Shown: positions 1 through 10,412 of the stretch, one piece after another | How the letters are laid out: each line of letters opens with the position of its first letter | Position numbering within the stretch: position 1 is the first letter of the stretch | Origin: Tuctoria greenei | Lineage: Eukaryota; Streptophyta; Magnoliopsida; Poales; Poaceae | NCBI GenBank assembly: GCA_036927565.1 | Contig: JAYESD010000005.1 | Location: 83,678,301-83,742,300, forward strand | Reading direction: 5' to 3' | Length of the DNA: 64,000 nucleotides | Notes under the pieces: generated by a model | Told to the model about the DNA's origin: nothing | The model's database searches: none | What the model saw: the letters and a program-made list of their open reading frames with translations, nothing else | Position numbers and translations under genes: made by a program

Positions 1-802
1 AACACAGCAGCCAGAGAGACCCAGTAGTAAAGCTTATATGCAAACATAAGCAGTCTTCTACCCCTATCTATAGTAACCATCTTTGCATAGATTTCCTTAT
101 CCATCGATCATTGGTGTAAAGTGAGGGTCAGCTTCAGCTCCTTCATTATTGTTGGTGATTTGAATGGGAGCAAGCCTCCCGTAGGCCACCTCAAGTGGCA
201 CTCAACATCTAGATACCACCACCTCCCTGTTAGGAGCTTCAAGCGTGCTCCTGCTGGTGTTGTTTTCTTAGTTGCAGCTGGTGGTGGCAAGGGTGTTTGT
301 TGTGTTATTCGTGTTACTACCGGTGGAGGTGCACCCCTTGCATAGGACTGTCTTCCTGAATTGATACCAGAGCTGACCTGATCGTCCTTTGTCAATGTTA
401 GTCGTCGTTCAAATGCTCTGGCAAGGGCCATAGTGTCATCCAAGGTAGTCGGTTATTGCAATTCAACATCCGTCTTCACAGGATTCCTCAACCATGCTAT
501 AAAGATATCAATTTGTTGCTTTTCTGTCACATCCTCACAGCGAGCCAATAGGGATAAAAGTTTCGTTTGATAATCCGCAACAATCCCGTCACATCGTAGC
601 TGAATTAATTCCCCCAAGGGATTATACCGAGTTGGGTTCCAAATCGCTGGTTCACCAGTTCGACAAACTGATCCCATGTCGGAACGCCTCTGTTTTTTTC
701 CAATCTGTCATACCATTGCTGAGCATCACCATTCATATAAAAAAGTTGCTAACCATACCTTTCCTTCTTCTGGAGTTTCCTGGGCCCGAAAAAATTGTTC
801 AC
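1..802 (-). pseudogene. Gag of the outermost Reina-like Gypsy element (3' part)
   Basis: Minus-strand reading gives typical Gypsy gag segments in more than one frame: a segment with WYDRL near 680-720, a segment with LARCEDVTEKQQIDIF at 453-677 and a segment with ALARAFERRL at 350-443, followed by a low-complexity proline/alanine tail. It resembles the gag of the inner Gypsy at 10.4-11.5 kb (MSLARAYEQRL, LCRCEDLLVAHQ), so the outer element is a related Reina-type chromovirus. The first part of the same gag lies at 11,965-12,294. The two parts are separated by the inner element, and 803-807 (ACCGA) is one copy of its target-site duplication. A stop and frame changes break it. The rest of the element lies left of the window. 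Confidence 0.82.
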
Positions 803-807
803 ACCGA

Positions 808-1174
808 TGTGATGAACCCTTCTCTTAGGTGTGCGCAGGGGTGAGCAGAGCAGTAGATGCGATTGGGAGTTTGAGCGTAATGGGTATCTGGAAGAACAGA
901 TGGAGTTGTCGCCTGGGCTGGGAGCTAATCCAGCCAGGGCAACCAGGAAAAGGACCCAGATAGGGTTTACTTTATTTTCCTGATACCTATTACAATGCTA
1001 CCTGGCAGCCTTTATAGAACAGGTGCCGGTTTATTGACCCAAATCGATTCTGTTATATAGAGTCCTTCTAAAACAGAACACAATAACTAAAAACAGAATT
1101 TATTCTATCATAACAGATATTATTCCATCTAACAGATTTATTTTCATCCCTTCTATCACCTGAGATATTACTCC
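808..1174 (-). repeat. 3' LTR of inner Gypsy, distal part
   Basis: Matches 11,523-11,890 of the 5' LTR closely from TGTGATGAACCC onward. It is interrupted at ACTCC (1,170-1,174) by the nested Copia and resumes at 7,174. A few substitutions and small indels separate it from the 5' LTR. Confidence 0.92.
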
Positions 1175-1292
1175 TGATAGAAGACTAGAATAATTGCTTG
1201 ATTGATCCATAGGTCTAGGTACATATTTATAGATACATAGATGGACCGGTATACAGGCTAGGCCCAAACACATAACTCAACACATTCCAACA
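1175..1292 (-). repeat. 3' LTR of nested Copia (118 bp)
   Basis: Near-identical to 7,056-7,173. Directly beside its inner end is a run of 27 C (1,293-1,319), which on the element strand is a poly-G polypurine tract. Confidence 0.95.
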
Positions 1293-1319
1293 CCCCCCCC
1301 CCCCCCCCCCCCCCCCCCC
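1293..1319 (-). other. Polypurine tract expanded to a 27-nt homopolymer
   Basis: Runs of C on the plus strand, so poly-G on the element strand, exactly where the plus-strand priming polypurine tract must lie, immediately next to the 3' LTR. A normal tract is shorter and mixed A/G. The run may be real slippage or a sequencing or assembly effect. Confidence 0.8.
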
Positions 1320-1332
1320 GCAGTCCCAACAT

Positions 1333-1869
1333 CTAGCCACAACAGATGTTGAGACTGGACCGAAACTCAGAGAACAAAGTCGACGGGAGTCCCTTCGTGA
1401 AGATGTCGGCAAACTGTGATGTCGTCGGCACGTGGAGAACTCGAACCTCACCGCGTGCAACCCGCTCACGAACAAAGTGAAGATCAATCTCCACATGTTT
1501 CGTGCGCTGGTGCTGGACGGGGTTGGTGGAGAGGTAAACGGTGCTGACATTATCACAGTAGACCAACGTGCTCCGAGCAACAGGGGAGTGGAGCTCCTGA
1601 AGTAACTGCTGGAGCCAAGACGCCTCTGCTACGCCGTTAGCCACGGCGCGGTACTCCGCCTCAGCACTGGAGCGAGAAACCACGGGCTGCCGCTTCGAGG
1701 ACCAGGAGACAAGATTCCCCCCGGAAGACGGCGTAGCCAGAGGTGGAGCGGCGGGTATCAGGGCACCCCGCCCAGTCAGCGTCGGTGTAGACCACCAACT
1801 CAGAAGGCGAGTCACGTCGTAGTAGAAGGCCGTAGTCGAGGGAGCCGCGCAGGTACCGAAGAATCCGCT
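1333..1869 (-). pseudogene. Copia RNase H domain (nested Copia)
   Basis: The minus strand encodes the end of Copia pol. WSSKRQPVVSRSSAEAEYRA carries the catalytic region with SxAEAEY, CDNVSTVYLSTNPVQHQRTK follows, and HVEIDLHFVRERV with FADIFTKGL closes the domain. It stops just before the polypurine tract. It continues the RT at 1,870-2,394 in another frame, so a frameshift near 1,815 breaks it. It would remove RNA from the RNA-DNA hybrid during reverse transcription inside the virus-like particle. Confidence 0.9.
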
Positions 1870-2394
1870 TCATCGCCGTGAGATGCGTCTCCCGCGGATC
1901 ATGCATGTGGAGACACACCTGCTGAACCCCTGCTGAACCGCGTACGAGATGTCCGGCCTGGTGAAGGTGAGATACTGCAGGGCACCAGCAAGACTCCTGT
2001 AAGAGGTGGGGTCGGCGACCGAGGCGCCGTCGGCCGAAGCCAGCTTCGCCTGGGTGTCCACGGGAGTGGAGCACGGCTTGCAATCAGCCATGCCCGCTCG
2101 CTCAAGGATATCCAGGCAGTACTGGCGCTGGTGGAGGAACAGAGCGTCCGGACGGTGCTCGACCGCAACGCCCAGGAAGTGGTGGAGCTGGCCGAGGTCC
2201 TTCATCGCAAACTCGCGCTGCAGGGCAGAGATCGTGCGCTAAAGAAGAGTCGGGCTGGACGCCGTGAGGACAATATCGTCCACGTACAGGAGGAGGTAGA
2301 CGGTGTCACCCTCATGCCTGTAAACGAAGAGCGAGGTGTCCGACTTGGCCTCGACGAAGCCAAGCGAGGCCAGGAAGGAGGCGAACCGGCTGTA
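1870..2394 (-). pseudogene. Copia reverse transcriptase, C-terminal half
   Basis: Contains the catalytic YVDD box (about 2,262-2,273, minus strand) followed by MKDLGQLHHFLGVAVE, and later SYRSLAGALQYLTFTRPDIS, all standard Copia RT landmarks. It follows RT part 1 after an in-frame stop: the conserved APRAWY motif reads APRA-stop-Y at about 2,394. Another stop lies near 2,240. It copies the element RNA to DNA in intact relatives. Here it cannot be made in one piece. Confidence 0.88.
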
Positions 2395-3667
2395 CTAAGC
2401 CCGAGGCGCCTGCTTCAGCCCGTATAGGGACTTGTTCAGCCGGCAGACCAAGTCTGGATGGGCTGAATCAATGAACCCTGTCGGCTGACTGCAGTACACC
2501 GTCTCTGTCAGCGTCCCGTGAAGGAAGGCGTTCTTGACGTCCAGCTGGTGGACAGGCCAAGAACGCGAGAGAGCCAAGGACAGAACAGTCCGTACTGTCG
2601 CTGGCTTAACCACCGGACTGAAGGTCTCGTCGTAGTCCACTCCAGGGCGCTGAGTGAAGCCCCGAAGTACCCAGCGAGCCTTATATCTCTCCAGGGAGCC
2701 ATCCGCCTTCCTCTTATGCGTGAAAACCCACTTGCCTGTGACAACGTTGCCACGGGAGGGACGGGGAACAAGGTCCCACGTCCGGTTGGCAAGTAGGGTC
2801 GCATACTCCTCCTCCATAGCGCGGTGCCAGTGAGGGTCAGCGAGGGCGCTACGGACGGAGGTCGGTATAGGTGATACCGAAGAGGAAGTGGATGGTGTCG
2901 GTGTCGTCGAAGAGAGTACCACTCCGGAGAACCTCTCAAGAGGCCGGAGAACCCCAGCGGCACGTCTAGTCACCATCGGGTGAACGTGTCCTGGATCCCG
3001 GTGTAGCAACGGTGGGTGGTACACCGAGGGCTCTGGACGCGTAGGCGTAGAGGCACCAACCCGCTCTCGTCGCTGGTAGACAAGAGCAGGGCCGGCGAAC
3101 CGTGGAACAGGGGCCGCGCGTGGCGCAGCAGGGGACGCGGGAGCCGGAGTAGTCTTCGGGTCCCCGCACGGCGCGGGAGTCGAGGCCGGAGATGCCGAGG
3201 CCGCGCGTGGCGCAGCTGTAGGGGTCGTCGGGGCCTCGTGTGGCGTAGAAGTCGAGGCTGGAGACGCTGGGGCCGCGCGTGGTGCAGCCGTAGGAGACGT
3301 CGGGACCTCGAGTGGCGCAGGAGTCGAGGCCGGAGACACCGTTGCCGCGTGTGGCACAGCTGTAGGAGGCGTCGGGGCCTCGCGTGGTGCAGGAGGCGAG
3401 GTCGGAGACGCCGGGGCCGGGGCGTGGCGCAGCAGGGGACGTCGGTGCCACGCGTGGTGCGGCACTCGTCCCCAGGGTCGACGGAGCCTGGGCACCAACC
3501 CGCACTCGTCGCTGGTAGACGAGAGCAGGGTCGGTGAACCGCCGTGTCGTGGCTGTAGGAGGCACAGCCGGAGTCACCACAGGTGTCGGTGCTGCATAGG
3601 GTGCAGCTGGCGACGTCGTGGGGGCCATCTGGGAGCTGGTGGGTGATGTACCTGCAAAAAAAGGCAA
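2395..3667 (-). pseudogene. Copia integrase-RT linker and RT N-terminal half
   Basis: About 2,395-2,830 encodes RT motifs: WVFTHKRKADGS, KARWVLRGFTQRPGVDYDETF, QLDVKNAFLHG and LNKSLYGLKQAPRA. Upstream (about 2,960-3,600) is an unusual linker rich in Ala, Pro, Ser and Thr made of a tandem 72-bp (24-residue) repeat: the phrase GTCGAGG-C/T-CGGAGA recurs at 3,179, 3,251, 3,323 and 3,395. Such a linker between integrase and RT is normally not repetitive. A frame change separates it from integrase. Confidence 0.85.
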
Positions 3668-4506
3668 GGCAGCTGTGGTGGAGCAGCCTCGGTGTCAGTA
3701 GAAAAAAGAGAGTCCAGCTCTGCAGCTGAACCAGAGGTGGAGGAAGAAAAGGGGAAGGATGACTCGTCGAAGACGACGTGCCGAGAGATCAAAATGCGGT
3801 GGGTAGAGAGGTCGAGGCACGGTATCCCTTATGCTCAAGGGAGTACCCAAGAAAGACACACCTAGTAGAGCGGGGCGCAAGCTTATGTGGAGCAGTGGCG
3901 GAAAGATTAGGTAGCAGGCGCACCCGAAGACACGGAGGTGATCGTAGAGAGGGGTAGTGCCATACAGGGCAAAGAAAGGAGTCGGTGCTCGAATCGCCTT
4001 GGTAGGAAGGCGATTAAGGAGGAAGGTGGCAGTGTGAAGTGCCTCTACCCAGTATCGAGCGGGGATAGATGCCTGAAACATCAAGGAACGCATGACATCA
4101 TTAGTGGTGCGAAGCATGCGCTCAGCCTTGCCATTTTGGGGGGATGTGTATGGGCAAGACATGCGTAGCTGTGTGCCATGTGTAAGAAGGAAGTCACGGA
4201 GTCGCGAGTTGTCAAACTCTCGTCCGTTGTCACACTGGAGAGCACGAACGATACGCCCAAACTGTGTGGAAACCCAAGTGAAGAAGTGATAGAGGGTATC
4301 AAATGTCTCAGATTTCAGACGTAAGGGAAAAGTCCAAGAGAAATGTGAGAAATCATCAAGTACCACAAATAATATTTAAAACCCGAGACACTGATAACAG
4401 GAGATGTCCACAAATCGCAATGGATAAGATCAAAAATATGTTGCACATGAGACACAGAAGTGGAAAGGGAAGCCGAACATGGCGACCAAGCTGACAAGCG
4501 TGACAC
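3668..4506 (-). pseudogene. Copia integrase (nested Copia)
   Basis: The D-D-E core can be followed: HCDLWTSPV (about 4,410-4,440), VLDDFSHFSW (about 4,340-4,366), LQCDNGREF (about 4,200-4,230) and SPQNGKAERM (about 4,110-4,140), then WVEALHTATFLLNRLPT and the typical RVFGCACY. Integrase joins the DNA copy to the genome. The reading frame shifts near 4,366 and again near 3,850, so it is inactive as it stands. Confidence 0.88.
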
Positions 4507-4512
4507 AATGAC

Positions 4513-4997
4513 TCATGTGCCCCTAGTACACGATATAACTGAACTACTAGACAACTTCGACATAGCATCAGCGCCAGGGTGACCAAGCCGACGGTGCCAA
4601 GTAGAGGACGAAGCTGTCGTAGCCAGAGCAAAGGACGAAGACGCAGCGGAAGAAGGAAGTCGAAGAGTGTACAGGGGCCCCGGACTATCACATCGAAGAA
4701 GAAGACGCCGGGTAGAAAGATCCTTCACAGACAAACCAAAAGGATCAAATTCAACAGAAATATTATTATCAGTGGTGAAACGACGAATGGAAAGCAAATT
4801 TTGAATAATGTCTGGTGCAACGAGAACATTATTAAGATGGAATGAACCCGGAGAAGCTGAGTCACCTACAGAGGTGACTGGAAGAACGGATCCATTGCCA
4901 ACAACGATCGATGAAGGAAACGAGGGATGAGGTGGGTGGGTAGAAGAGAGAATACCAGCATCTGGGTGGTGTGGTAGGAGGCGCCAGAATCAGCCAC
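4513..4997 (-). pseudogene. Copia protease and GAG-pre-integrase region
   Basis: The aspartic protease motif ADSGAS can be read at about 4,973-4,990, in a different frame from gag, which ends with a stop at 4,998. The GAG-pre-integrase motif WHRRLGHPGADAMSKL lies near 4,560-4,610. A frame change between gag and protease is needed, either an old mutation or a frameshift site. The latter cannot be judged from one copy. Confidence 0.8.
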
Positions 4998-6719
4998 TCA
5001 ATCAGTAGTCGGCGGTGTAAGGTGCATGGTGCTGAAGGAAGACGCCAAGTCCTGACGGTCCCACCCCATGTGCGGCTCCTGGAGAGGTGCTGGTGGCTCC
5101 GAGTACCCAGCGGGGTAGGAAACACCGCCGCAGGCTGGAGTTGGCGATCCAGCCGCAGGGCGACCAGGTCCACCATAGCCCGGATGGGCTACGTACGCCG
5201 CCTGAGGACGTGGCTGGCGCGGAGTGGAGGAAGTCGGTGGCGCCCCAAGAAGACCCGGAGACGGTCCAGGACACATAGAGATCTGGCCAGTCCACGGGAT
5301 GTACGGTGTGGGCCAGGGCGCACCTCCCTGGCCAGTGCCACCAGTACCACTACCAGTAGGAGCAGTAGACGTAGGAGTGCCGCCAGCACCTCGTCCTGTG
5401 CGCCTTCCACCGCGACGTCGACGAGTACCACCCCCAGAGCCAGCAGAGGCACCCGGGCCGGTAAGTGGAGTAGGTGGTCGCGGTAGTGGTCCCCCAGAAG
5501 ACGGTGGGCGTGAGGGCTGCCCAGAGCCATAGAAGGCCGTGGCAGACCCAGAGGTAGCAGATCCACCAGTCGTGATCTCCTCAAGCTCGAGATCAGACCA
5601 GACCTTCTTGAAGGTCAGTGGCGGCTCCATACGGAGAAGCCAGAAGCGAAGATGGCTGAAGCGCTCGTTCAGGCCGTGAAGGACCCGAAGTACTAGAGTG
5701 CTGTCAGCGACCGGCTCGCCAAGGTCGCGCAAGGAGTCAGCCATGCCCTTCATCTCTCCACAGTAGGCCGAGATGGAGCGGTCTCCCTGCACTGTAGTCT
5801 GGAACCGTGCGTTAATGTGAAGAGCCCGAGTCGCACGGTTCCCCAAGAAGTGGTGCTCCAGTATCTGCCAAGTCTGGCGCACGGTCCCCCCATCGCGCTG
5901 TCTGACAAGCTTGTACAGATCATCGGCGAGAGTGTCAAGGATCCAGGCAAGGACCAGACTCTCCATGCTGATCCAAGAGTCATCCCACGGGGCGTCGTCC
6001 TGTTGGACGTGGTCCGCAAGCTGGTACCGCCGTAACGTGAGGAGGAACTCGTTACGCCAGCGGGCGTAGGTGGTAGAGGTACAACTCAGAACAGTCGGCA
6101 CTAGTGTCCGAATGTTCTGAACTCCAGCCGCCTGGGCGTGTAGGGCGGCGGTGAGCGACGCCGAGTATGCGGAGTGCACACCGGTGTTCGAGGTGGGCTC
6201 GTACGTCGCGCCCGGCGGTCGGTGAGCGCTCTCCTGGATCTGGTGCGAGAGAGCAGCCGCCGAGGCGCGCTCTTGCTCTAAGGCAAGAGCGAGTGCCTGC
6301 TCGCGATCGCGAGAGGCAGCCAGAGCCGCGAAGACACCGGAGGTGTCCGCGGCCGTCGTGGTGATGCTGGCGACACCGTAGAAAGGATCAGTGGCCGCAC
6401 GAGGAGCAGTAGCAGTGCCAACAGCAGATCCGGAGCCTGTCATGAAGGCGACGGCAGTAGGGCCGGCAAGTGGTCCGCCGGCGGCGGGACCAGTCGCAGC
6501 ACCGTACGCAGGCCGGGTCATGTCGATGAGGGGCGCGCCCGCTGCAGGACCAGTGGCAGGCGCACCGGCGCAGGGGAGGGAGCCGGCCAGGGGCGCGGCG
6601 GCGCCAGGGTAGGGGGCAGCCGGCGGCGGCTGGACCCGGGGCGCGCCGGCGCCAGGGAGGGAGGCGGCTGGGTCAGGGCCGCGCCGCGGCCAGGAGGGGG
6701 ATGCCGCCGGCGGCGCCGG

Positions 6720-6759
<40 letters not shown>

Positions 6760-6986
6760 TGACCAGGGGAGGGGCAGCCCCGGCGGCCGGCGGCTGCGGC
6801 GGCCAGGGGAGGGGCGGCCCCAGAGGCGGCCAGGAGGGGGCGACCGGCGGCTGCGGCGGCGGCGGGGGCGCCGGCGGCTGAGGCGGCCAGGGGAAAGGCA
6901 CCGGCGGCCAGGGGAGGGGCGGCCCCGGCGGCGGCCAGGAGGGGGCGGCCGGCCACGGCGGCGGCGGCGTGGGGGGCGCCGGCCAT
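4998..6986 (-). CDS. Copia gag-like protein with Ala/Pro/Gly-rich N-terminus (662 aa)
   Basis: One open frame of 662 codons. Residues 1-220 are extremely rich in Ala, Gly and Pro and include the 33-nt G run at 6,721-6,753, which reads as a proline tract on this strand. From about residue 295 the Copia capsid (UBN2-type) fold is recognisable: YARWRNEFLLTLRRYQ, WDSWISMESLVLAW-like text, then FQTTVQGDRSISAYCGEMK and LRVLHGLNERFSHLR. A Gly/Arg-rich stretch follows and no CCHC zinc knuckle is visible, which is unusual for Copia gag. It would form the particle shell. The true start codon is uncertain because of the repetitive N-terminus. Confidence 0.83.
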
Positions 6987-7055
6987 TGGGGGAGAGGGGG
7001 GGCGGCTAGGGTTAGGGTTAGGGTGGTGGGGATTAGGGTTTGGCTAATGATACCA

Positions 7056-7173
7056 TGATAGAAGACTAGAATAATTGCTTGATTAATCCATAGGTCTAGG
7101 TACATATTTATAGATACATAGATGGGCCGGTATACAGGCTAGGCCCAAACACATAACTCAACACATTCCAACA
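7056..7173 (-). repeat. 5' LTR of nested Copia (118 bp)
   Basis: Pairs with 1,175-1,292. The minus-strand primer site TGGTATCATTAG follows it at 7,044-7,055. A short AGGGTT-type tract (about 7,008-7,040) lies in the leader just upstream of gag. Confidence 0.95.
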
Positions 7174-7251
7174 ACTCCATCTAACAGATTTATTTCCATC
7201 TATCCCTTCTGACGCCTGAGATATTGGCGTCCATAGAAGGAATCCATGACA
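7174..7251 (-). repeat. 3' LTR of inner Gypsy, proximal part, with polypurine tract
   Basis: Continues the LTR interrupted at 1,174 and ends ATCCATGACA as the 5' LTR does at 11,959. The adjoining 7,252-7,265 is a polypyrimidine tract on the plus strand, that is the G-rich polypurine tract of the minus-strand element. Confidence 0.92.
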
Positions 7252-7280
7252 TTTCCCCCCTCCCCAACAAACAGCTTGTC

Positions 7281-7833
7281 CTAAAGCTGAAAAGTTGGGT
7301 ATTTCTCCTTCAAGTCGCTGAGTAGCTCCCATGTAGTTTCTGAAGCTGCTCTACCTGCCCACTGAACCAACAGCTCCCACTTTCCTCTGTTCAGCCTTGC
7401 CTTCACCATTTTCTCAGGAGTTGGAATGACTTTTCCATGTAGAAAGTCTGGCAATGTCGCTGTTTCATTTGGAGGCAGCCCCACAAACTTCTTTAATAAG
7501 GCTACATGGAACACATCATGAATTCTGGACTTGGGAGGTAATTGTAGGCGATAAGACACCTGACCTATACACTCCACAACTTGAAATGGTCCATAGGCTA
7601 AGTTTAGAAGCTTTATCTGCTGTAATGCCAACTGCAGTTCTGTGATGCAACTTCACCCATACCCAATCACCTATAGCAAATTCAGCCCATCGCATATTCT
7701 GATCATGATAGAATTTTATTGTTCCTTGAGCCTGCAGTAGTCTCTCCTTTATTTCCTTCAAGAATTCATCCCTGTCCGGTAATTGTCTCTCCACTGCTGC
7801 TACTTTGGCCTTCCCTGGTTCATAAGTCAACAT
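7281..7833 (-). pseudogene. Gypsy integrase C-terminus and chromodomain
   Basis: Two overlapping frames. One (about 7,640-7,833) gives KFYHDQNMRWAEFAIGDWVW, the usual integrase C-terminal region. The other (7,281-7,631) gives GPFQVVECIGQVSYRLQLP, IHDVFHVALLKKF and then a chromodomain: PEKMVKARLNRGKWELLVQW followed by TTWELLSDLKEKYP. Chromodomains bind modified histone tails and steer insertion in chromoviruses. A frameshift near 7,630 separates the two. The sequence ends at the polypurine tract, as expected. Confidence 0.9.
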
Positions 7834-8712
7834 AGTAGGGGGTCTCTACCATACACCACATTGAAAGGAGTAGTTTGGAGAGAAGTCTGATATGAAGAAT
7901 TGTAGCAGTATTCTGCCCAAGGAAGCCATTTCAACCAAGTTTTAGGCATGTCCCCTGCCAGACACCTTAGATACATTGTGATCACCTTATTGACTACTTC
8001 TGACTGGCCATCAGTCTGTGGGTGAAAAGCTGAACTCATCTTCAATTTGACCCCAGCTTGCTGAAAAAGTTCAGTCCAAAAATTGCTAGTAAAAATCGTA
8101 TCCCAATCACTTACTATTGAGCAGGGAAATCCATGTAGTTTGACAATATTATCAAAGAAGGCTTGAGCCACTGATGCAGCCGAATAGGGATGACACAAGG
8201 GAATAAAATGTGCAAACTTAGATAGTCTATCCACCACAGTTAATATGACTGATTTACCTCCCACTTTAGAAAATCCCTCGATAAAATCCATTGCAATGTC
8301 ACTCCAAATATTAGAAGGCACAGGAAGTGGCTGTAATAAACCAGCTGGATGAAGGTGACCAGTCTTGTTCTTCTGACAAACAGAACACCCTTTTACATAT
8401 TCTTTTACTCTTCGACGGGCAGCAGAGCTGTAAAACTGCGCCCTGAACTTGTGAAGAGTCTTTTGTACCCCTTCATGTCCTGTATGTGAGAGTTCCAATA
8501 TTTTCTGCCAAAGTCCAGAATTTTCAGGAAGAAACACTTTGCCTTTAAACAAAATGAGCCCTTCAGCTAGTTTCCAACCCTCACATGCTGATTCAGACTG
8601 GATTTTAGATTTTAGAGCAGCTGCAGACTGATCTGTCACTAATTCTTGCTTCAAATCCTCAAAAACCGAAAACACTGGTCCTGACAAGGCATACAACCCC
8701 CCTTCATCAGTA
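7827..8712 (-). pseudogene. Gypsy integrase core (inner Gypsy)
   Basis: Contains the HHCC zinc region (HTGHEGVQKTLHKF, then CSVCQKNK), followed by the catalytic core: DIAMDFIEGF, SDWDTIFTSNFW (usually SDRD) and HPQTDGQSEVVNK. The three acidic residues D, D and E are still present. A stop ends this frame near 7,827 (GRDPLL), where the protein should continue into 7,640-7,833. Length (about 290 aa) is normal for the core. Confidence 0.91.
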
Positions 8713-9102
8713 TCACGTCTCGATAGCTTGCTTGCCTAGTCTGTATTCTACAGTGAGGTCAAATCTAAATAATTTGCTCACCCAAGTGTGTTGAGGTATA
8801 GTAGTCAGCCTCTGATCTAACAGAAATTTGAGACTATAATGATCCCTTCTCACTGTAAACTCCCTACCCCATAGATATGGTCTCCAGAACCTCATAGCCT
8901 TGACCAAACCTATCAATTCCCTCTCATAGGCAGGCAGTTTAGCATGTTGTAGTGCCACTGGTCAGCTGAAAAATGCCACTGCACCCTCACCTTGATGTAA
9001 CACAGCACCAAACCCCGAACCAAAAGCATCACAATCAACAAAAAAGCGCTTCTGAAAATCTGGAAGTTGCAATATTGGAGCTGTAATCAGAGCTGATTTC
9101 AG
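8713..9102 (-). pseudogene. Gypsy RNase H (inner Gypsy)
   Basis: Reads MALQHAKLPAYERELIGLVK, then WRPYLWGREFTVRRDHYSLK, LDQRLTT and FDLTVEYRLGKQ, the second half of a Gypsy RNase H. The first half at 8,960-9,100 (FGSGFGAVL-like) is readable in other frames only. Frame breaks on both sides. Confidence 0.87.
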
Positions 9103-9767
9103 TCAGATAAATGTGTCAGTTGCTTCTGGTGTCCAAGCAAATGCATCTTTCTTCAACAGAGATGTCAGAGGCTTAGCAATTTCTCCATAACGTGCAATAA
9201 ATTTTCGATAGTATCCAGCTAGGCCAAGAAATCCCCTAAGAGCCCGTAAGTTCTTCGGCTTTGGCCAGGCCTCTACTGCTACTATTTTAGCTGGATCCAT
9301 AGCAACCCCTTCCTTGGAAATAACATGACCCAAGTATGATACAGACTCTTGGCCAAAAAACACTTAGACTTTTTCAGAACAAGTCGGTTATCCTTTAAAG
9401 TCTGAAACACCGCCTTAACATGTTGCAAATGTTCAGCCCATGATGCACTAAAAATAAGAATATCATCAAAAAATACCAACACCGATTTTCTGAGGAATGG
9501 TTTCAGCACCTCATTCATCAAGGCTTGAAATGTAGAAGGAGCATTAGTCAATCTAAACGGCATTACCAAGAACTCAAAATGACCATGGTGAGTTCGGAAT
9601 GCTGTTTTTTCCACATCTGACCTATGCATTCTTACGTGATAATATCCACTCTTAAGATCCAGTTTAGTGAAAATTTTGGCCCCCTTAAGTTCATCCAGCA
9701 ATTCATCAACTACAGGAATTGGAAATCTGTCTTTGATTGTTTGTTCATTTAGAGCCCGAAAATTCAC
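9103..9767 (-). pseudogene. Gypsy reverse transcriptase (inner Gypsy)
   Basis: 9,282-9,767 encodes FRALNEQTIKDRFPIPVVDE, KLDLKSGYYHVRM, KTAFRTHHGHFEFLVMPF and the catalytic FFDDIL. 9,103-9,363 encodes SYLGHVISKEGVAMDPAKI and LRGFLGLAGYYRKFI in another frame, so there is a frameshift near 9,330. RT motif order and spacing are normal. Confidence 0.91.
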
Positions 9768-9836
9768 ACAAAACCTTCAGGTCCCATCTGCCTTCTTGAC
9801 CAACAAAACTGGTGAGAAAAATGCAGAAGTACTTGG

Positions 9837-10412
9837 CTAAATTATACCTTGCCGCAACATCTCTTTGCATTGTCGTTCTATTTCATCCTTCAGAAGTTGA
9901 GGATATATGTAAGGACGAATAGCAATTGGTTTCGCCCCTGGCACCAAATGAATTCGATGGTCCTGTTGCCGTGGGGGTGGTAACCCTTGTGGTTCTTCAA
10001 ACAATTCTGCATATTCCTGAAGAAGCACCTCCAATAATTCTTGTCCTGTAACTGCTTGTACTTCTGTACACTTGGACCCCCTATCACCTGTCCATTGAAT
10101 AGTTTTTCCAGCTCTCCAAAATGTCATGGTGAGTGCTTCAAAATTCCAGAGAATCGGCCTCAAAATCTTCAGCCACTTCACTCCCAGTACAATGTCAAAG
10201 CTTTGTAATGGCAGGATGAAACAGTCGATAATAAAGGTTTCCTCTCCAATTTGAAGGGTTGTTTGGGCACATACTCCCTTGCTGGTCATCTGATCACCAT
10301 TTGCCACTGTGACTGCCAGCCCTGACCTTGTAGTAATCTTCAGCCCCAATTTCTTGGCCAATTCCTCACTGATGAAGGTATGAGTAGAACCTGAGTCAAC
10401 TAATGCCTTCAC
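9837..10412 (-). pseudogene. Gypsy aspartic protease and RT N-terminus
   Basis: The protease active site VDSGSTHTF lies at the start (about 10,390-10,410). The ILGVKWL motif follows about 75 residues later, as in retroviral-type proteases. The frame runs on to the RT entry region with EIERQCKEMLRQGII and stops at about 9,837. Protease would cut the Gag-Pol precursor. It overlaps the end of gag by a few bases. Confidence 0.9.

Larger units (their letters stand above)
1175..7173 (-). mobile_element. Short-LTR Copia element nested in Gypsy LTR
   Basis: Two 118-bp terminal repeats at 1,175-1,292 and 7,056-7,173 differ at only about two sites. They start TGATAGAAGACTAG and end CATTCCAACA (plus strand). 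The perfect 5-bp duplication ACTCC lies at 1,170-1,174 and 7,174-7,178. On the minus strand the order gag, protease, integrase, RT, RNase H is the Copia order. The primer site next to the 5' LTR (7,044-7,055) reads TGGTATCATTAG, like the usual initiator-Met-type Copia site. The very short LTRs recall Ale/Retrofit-type elements, but the lineage is not certain. The coding region is very GC-rich. Confidence 0.94.

Noticed and set aside
7008..7040. AGGGTTAGGGTTAGGGT as telomere repeat
   Set aside because: Only two to three units, in the leader of the Copia element just before gag; the surrounding sequence is ordinary retrotransposon DNA.
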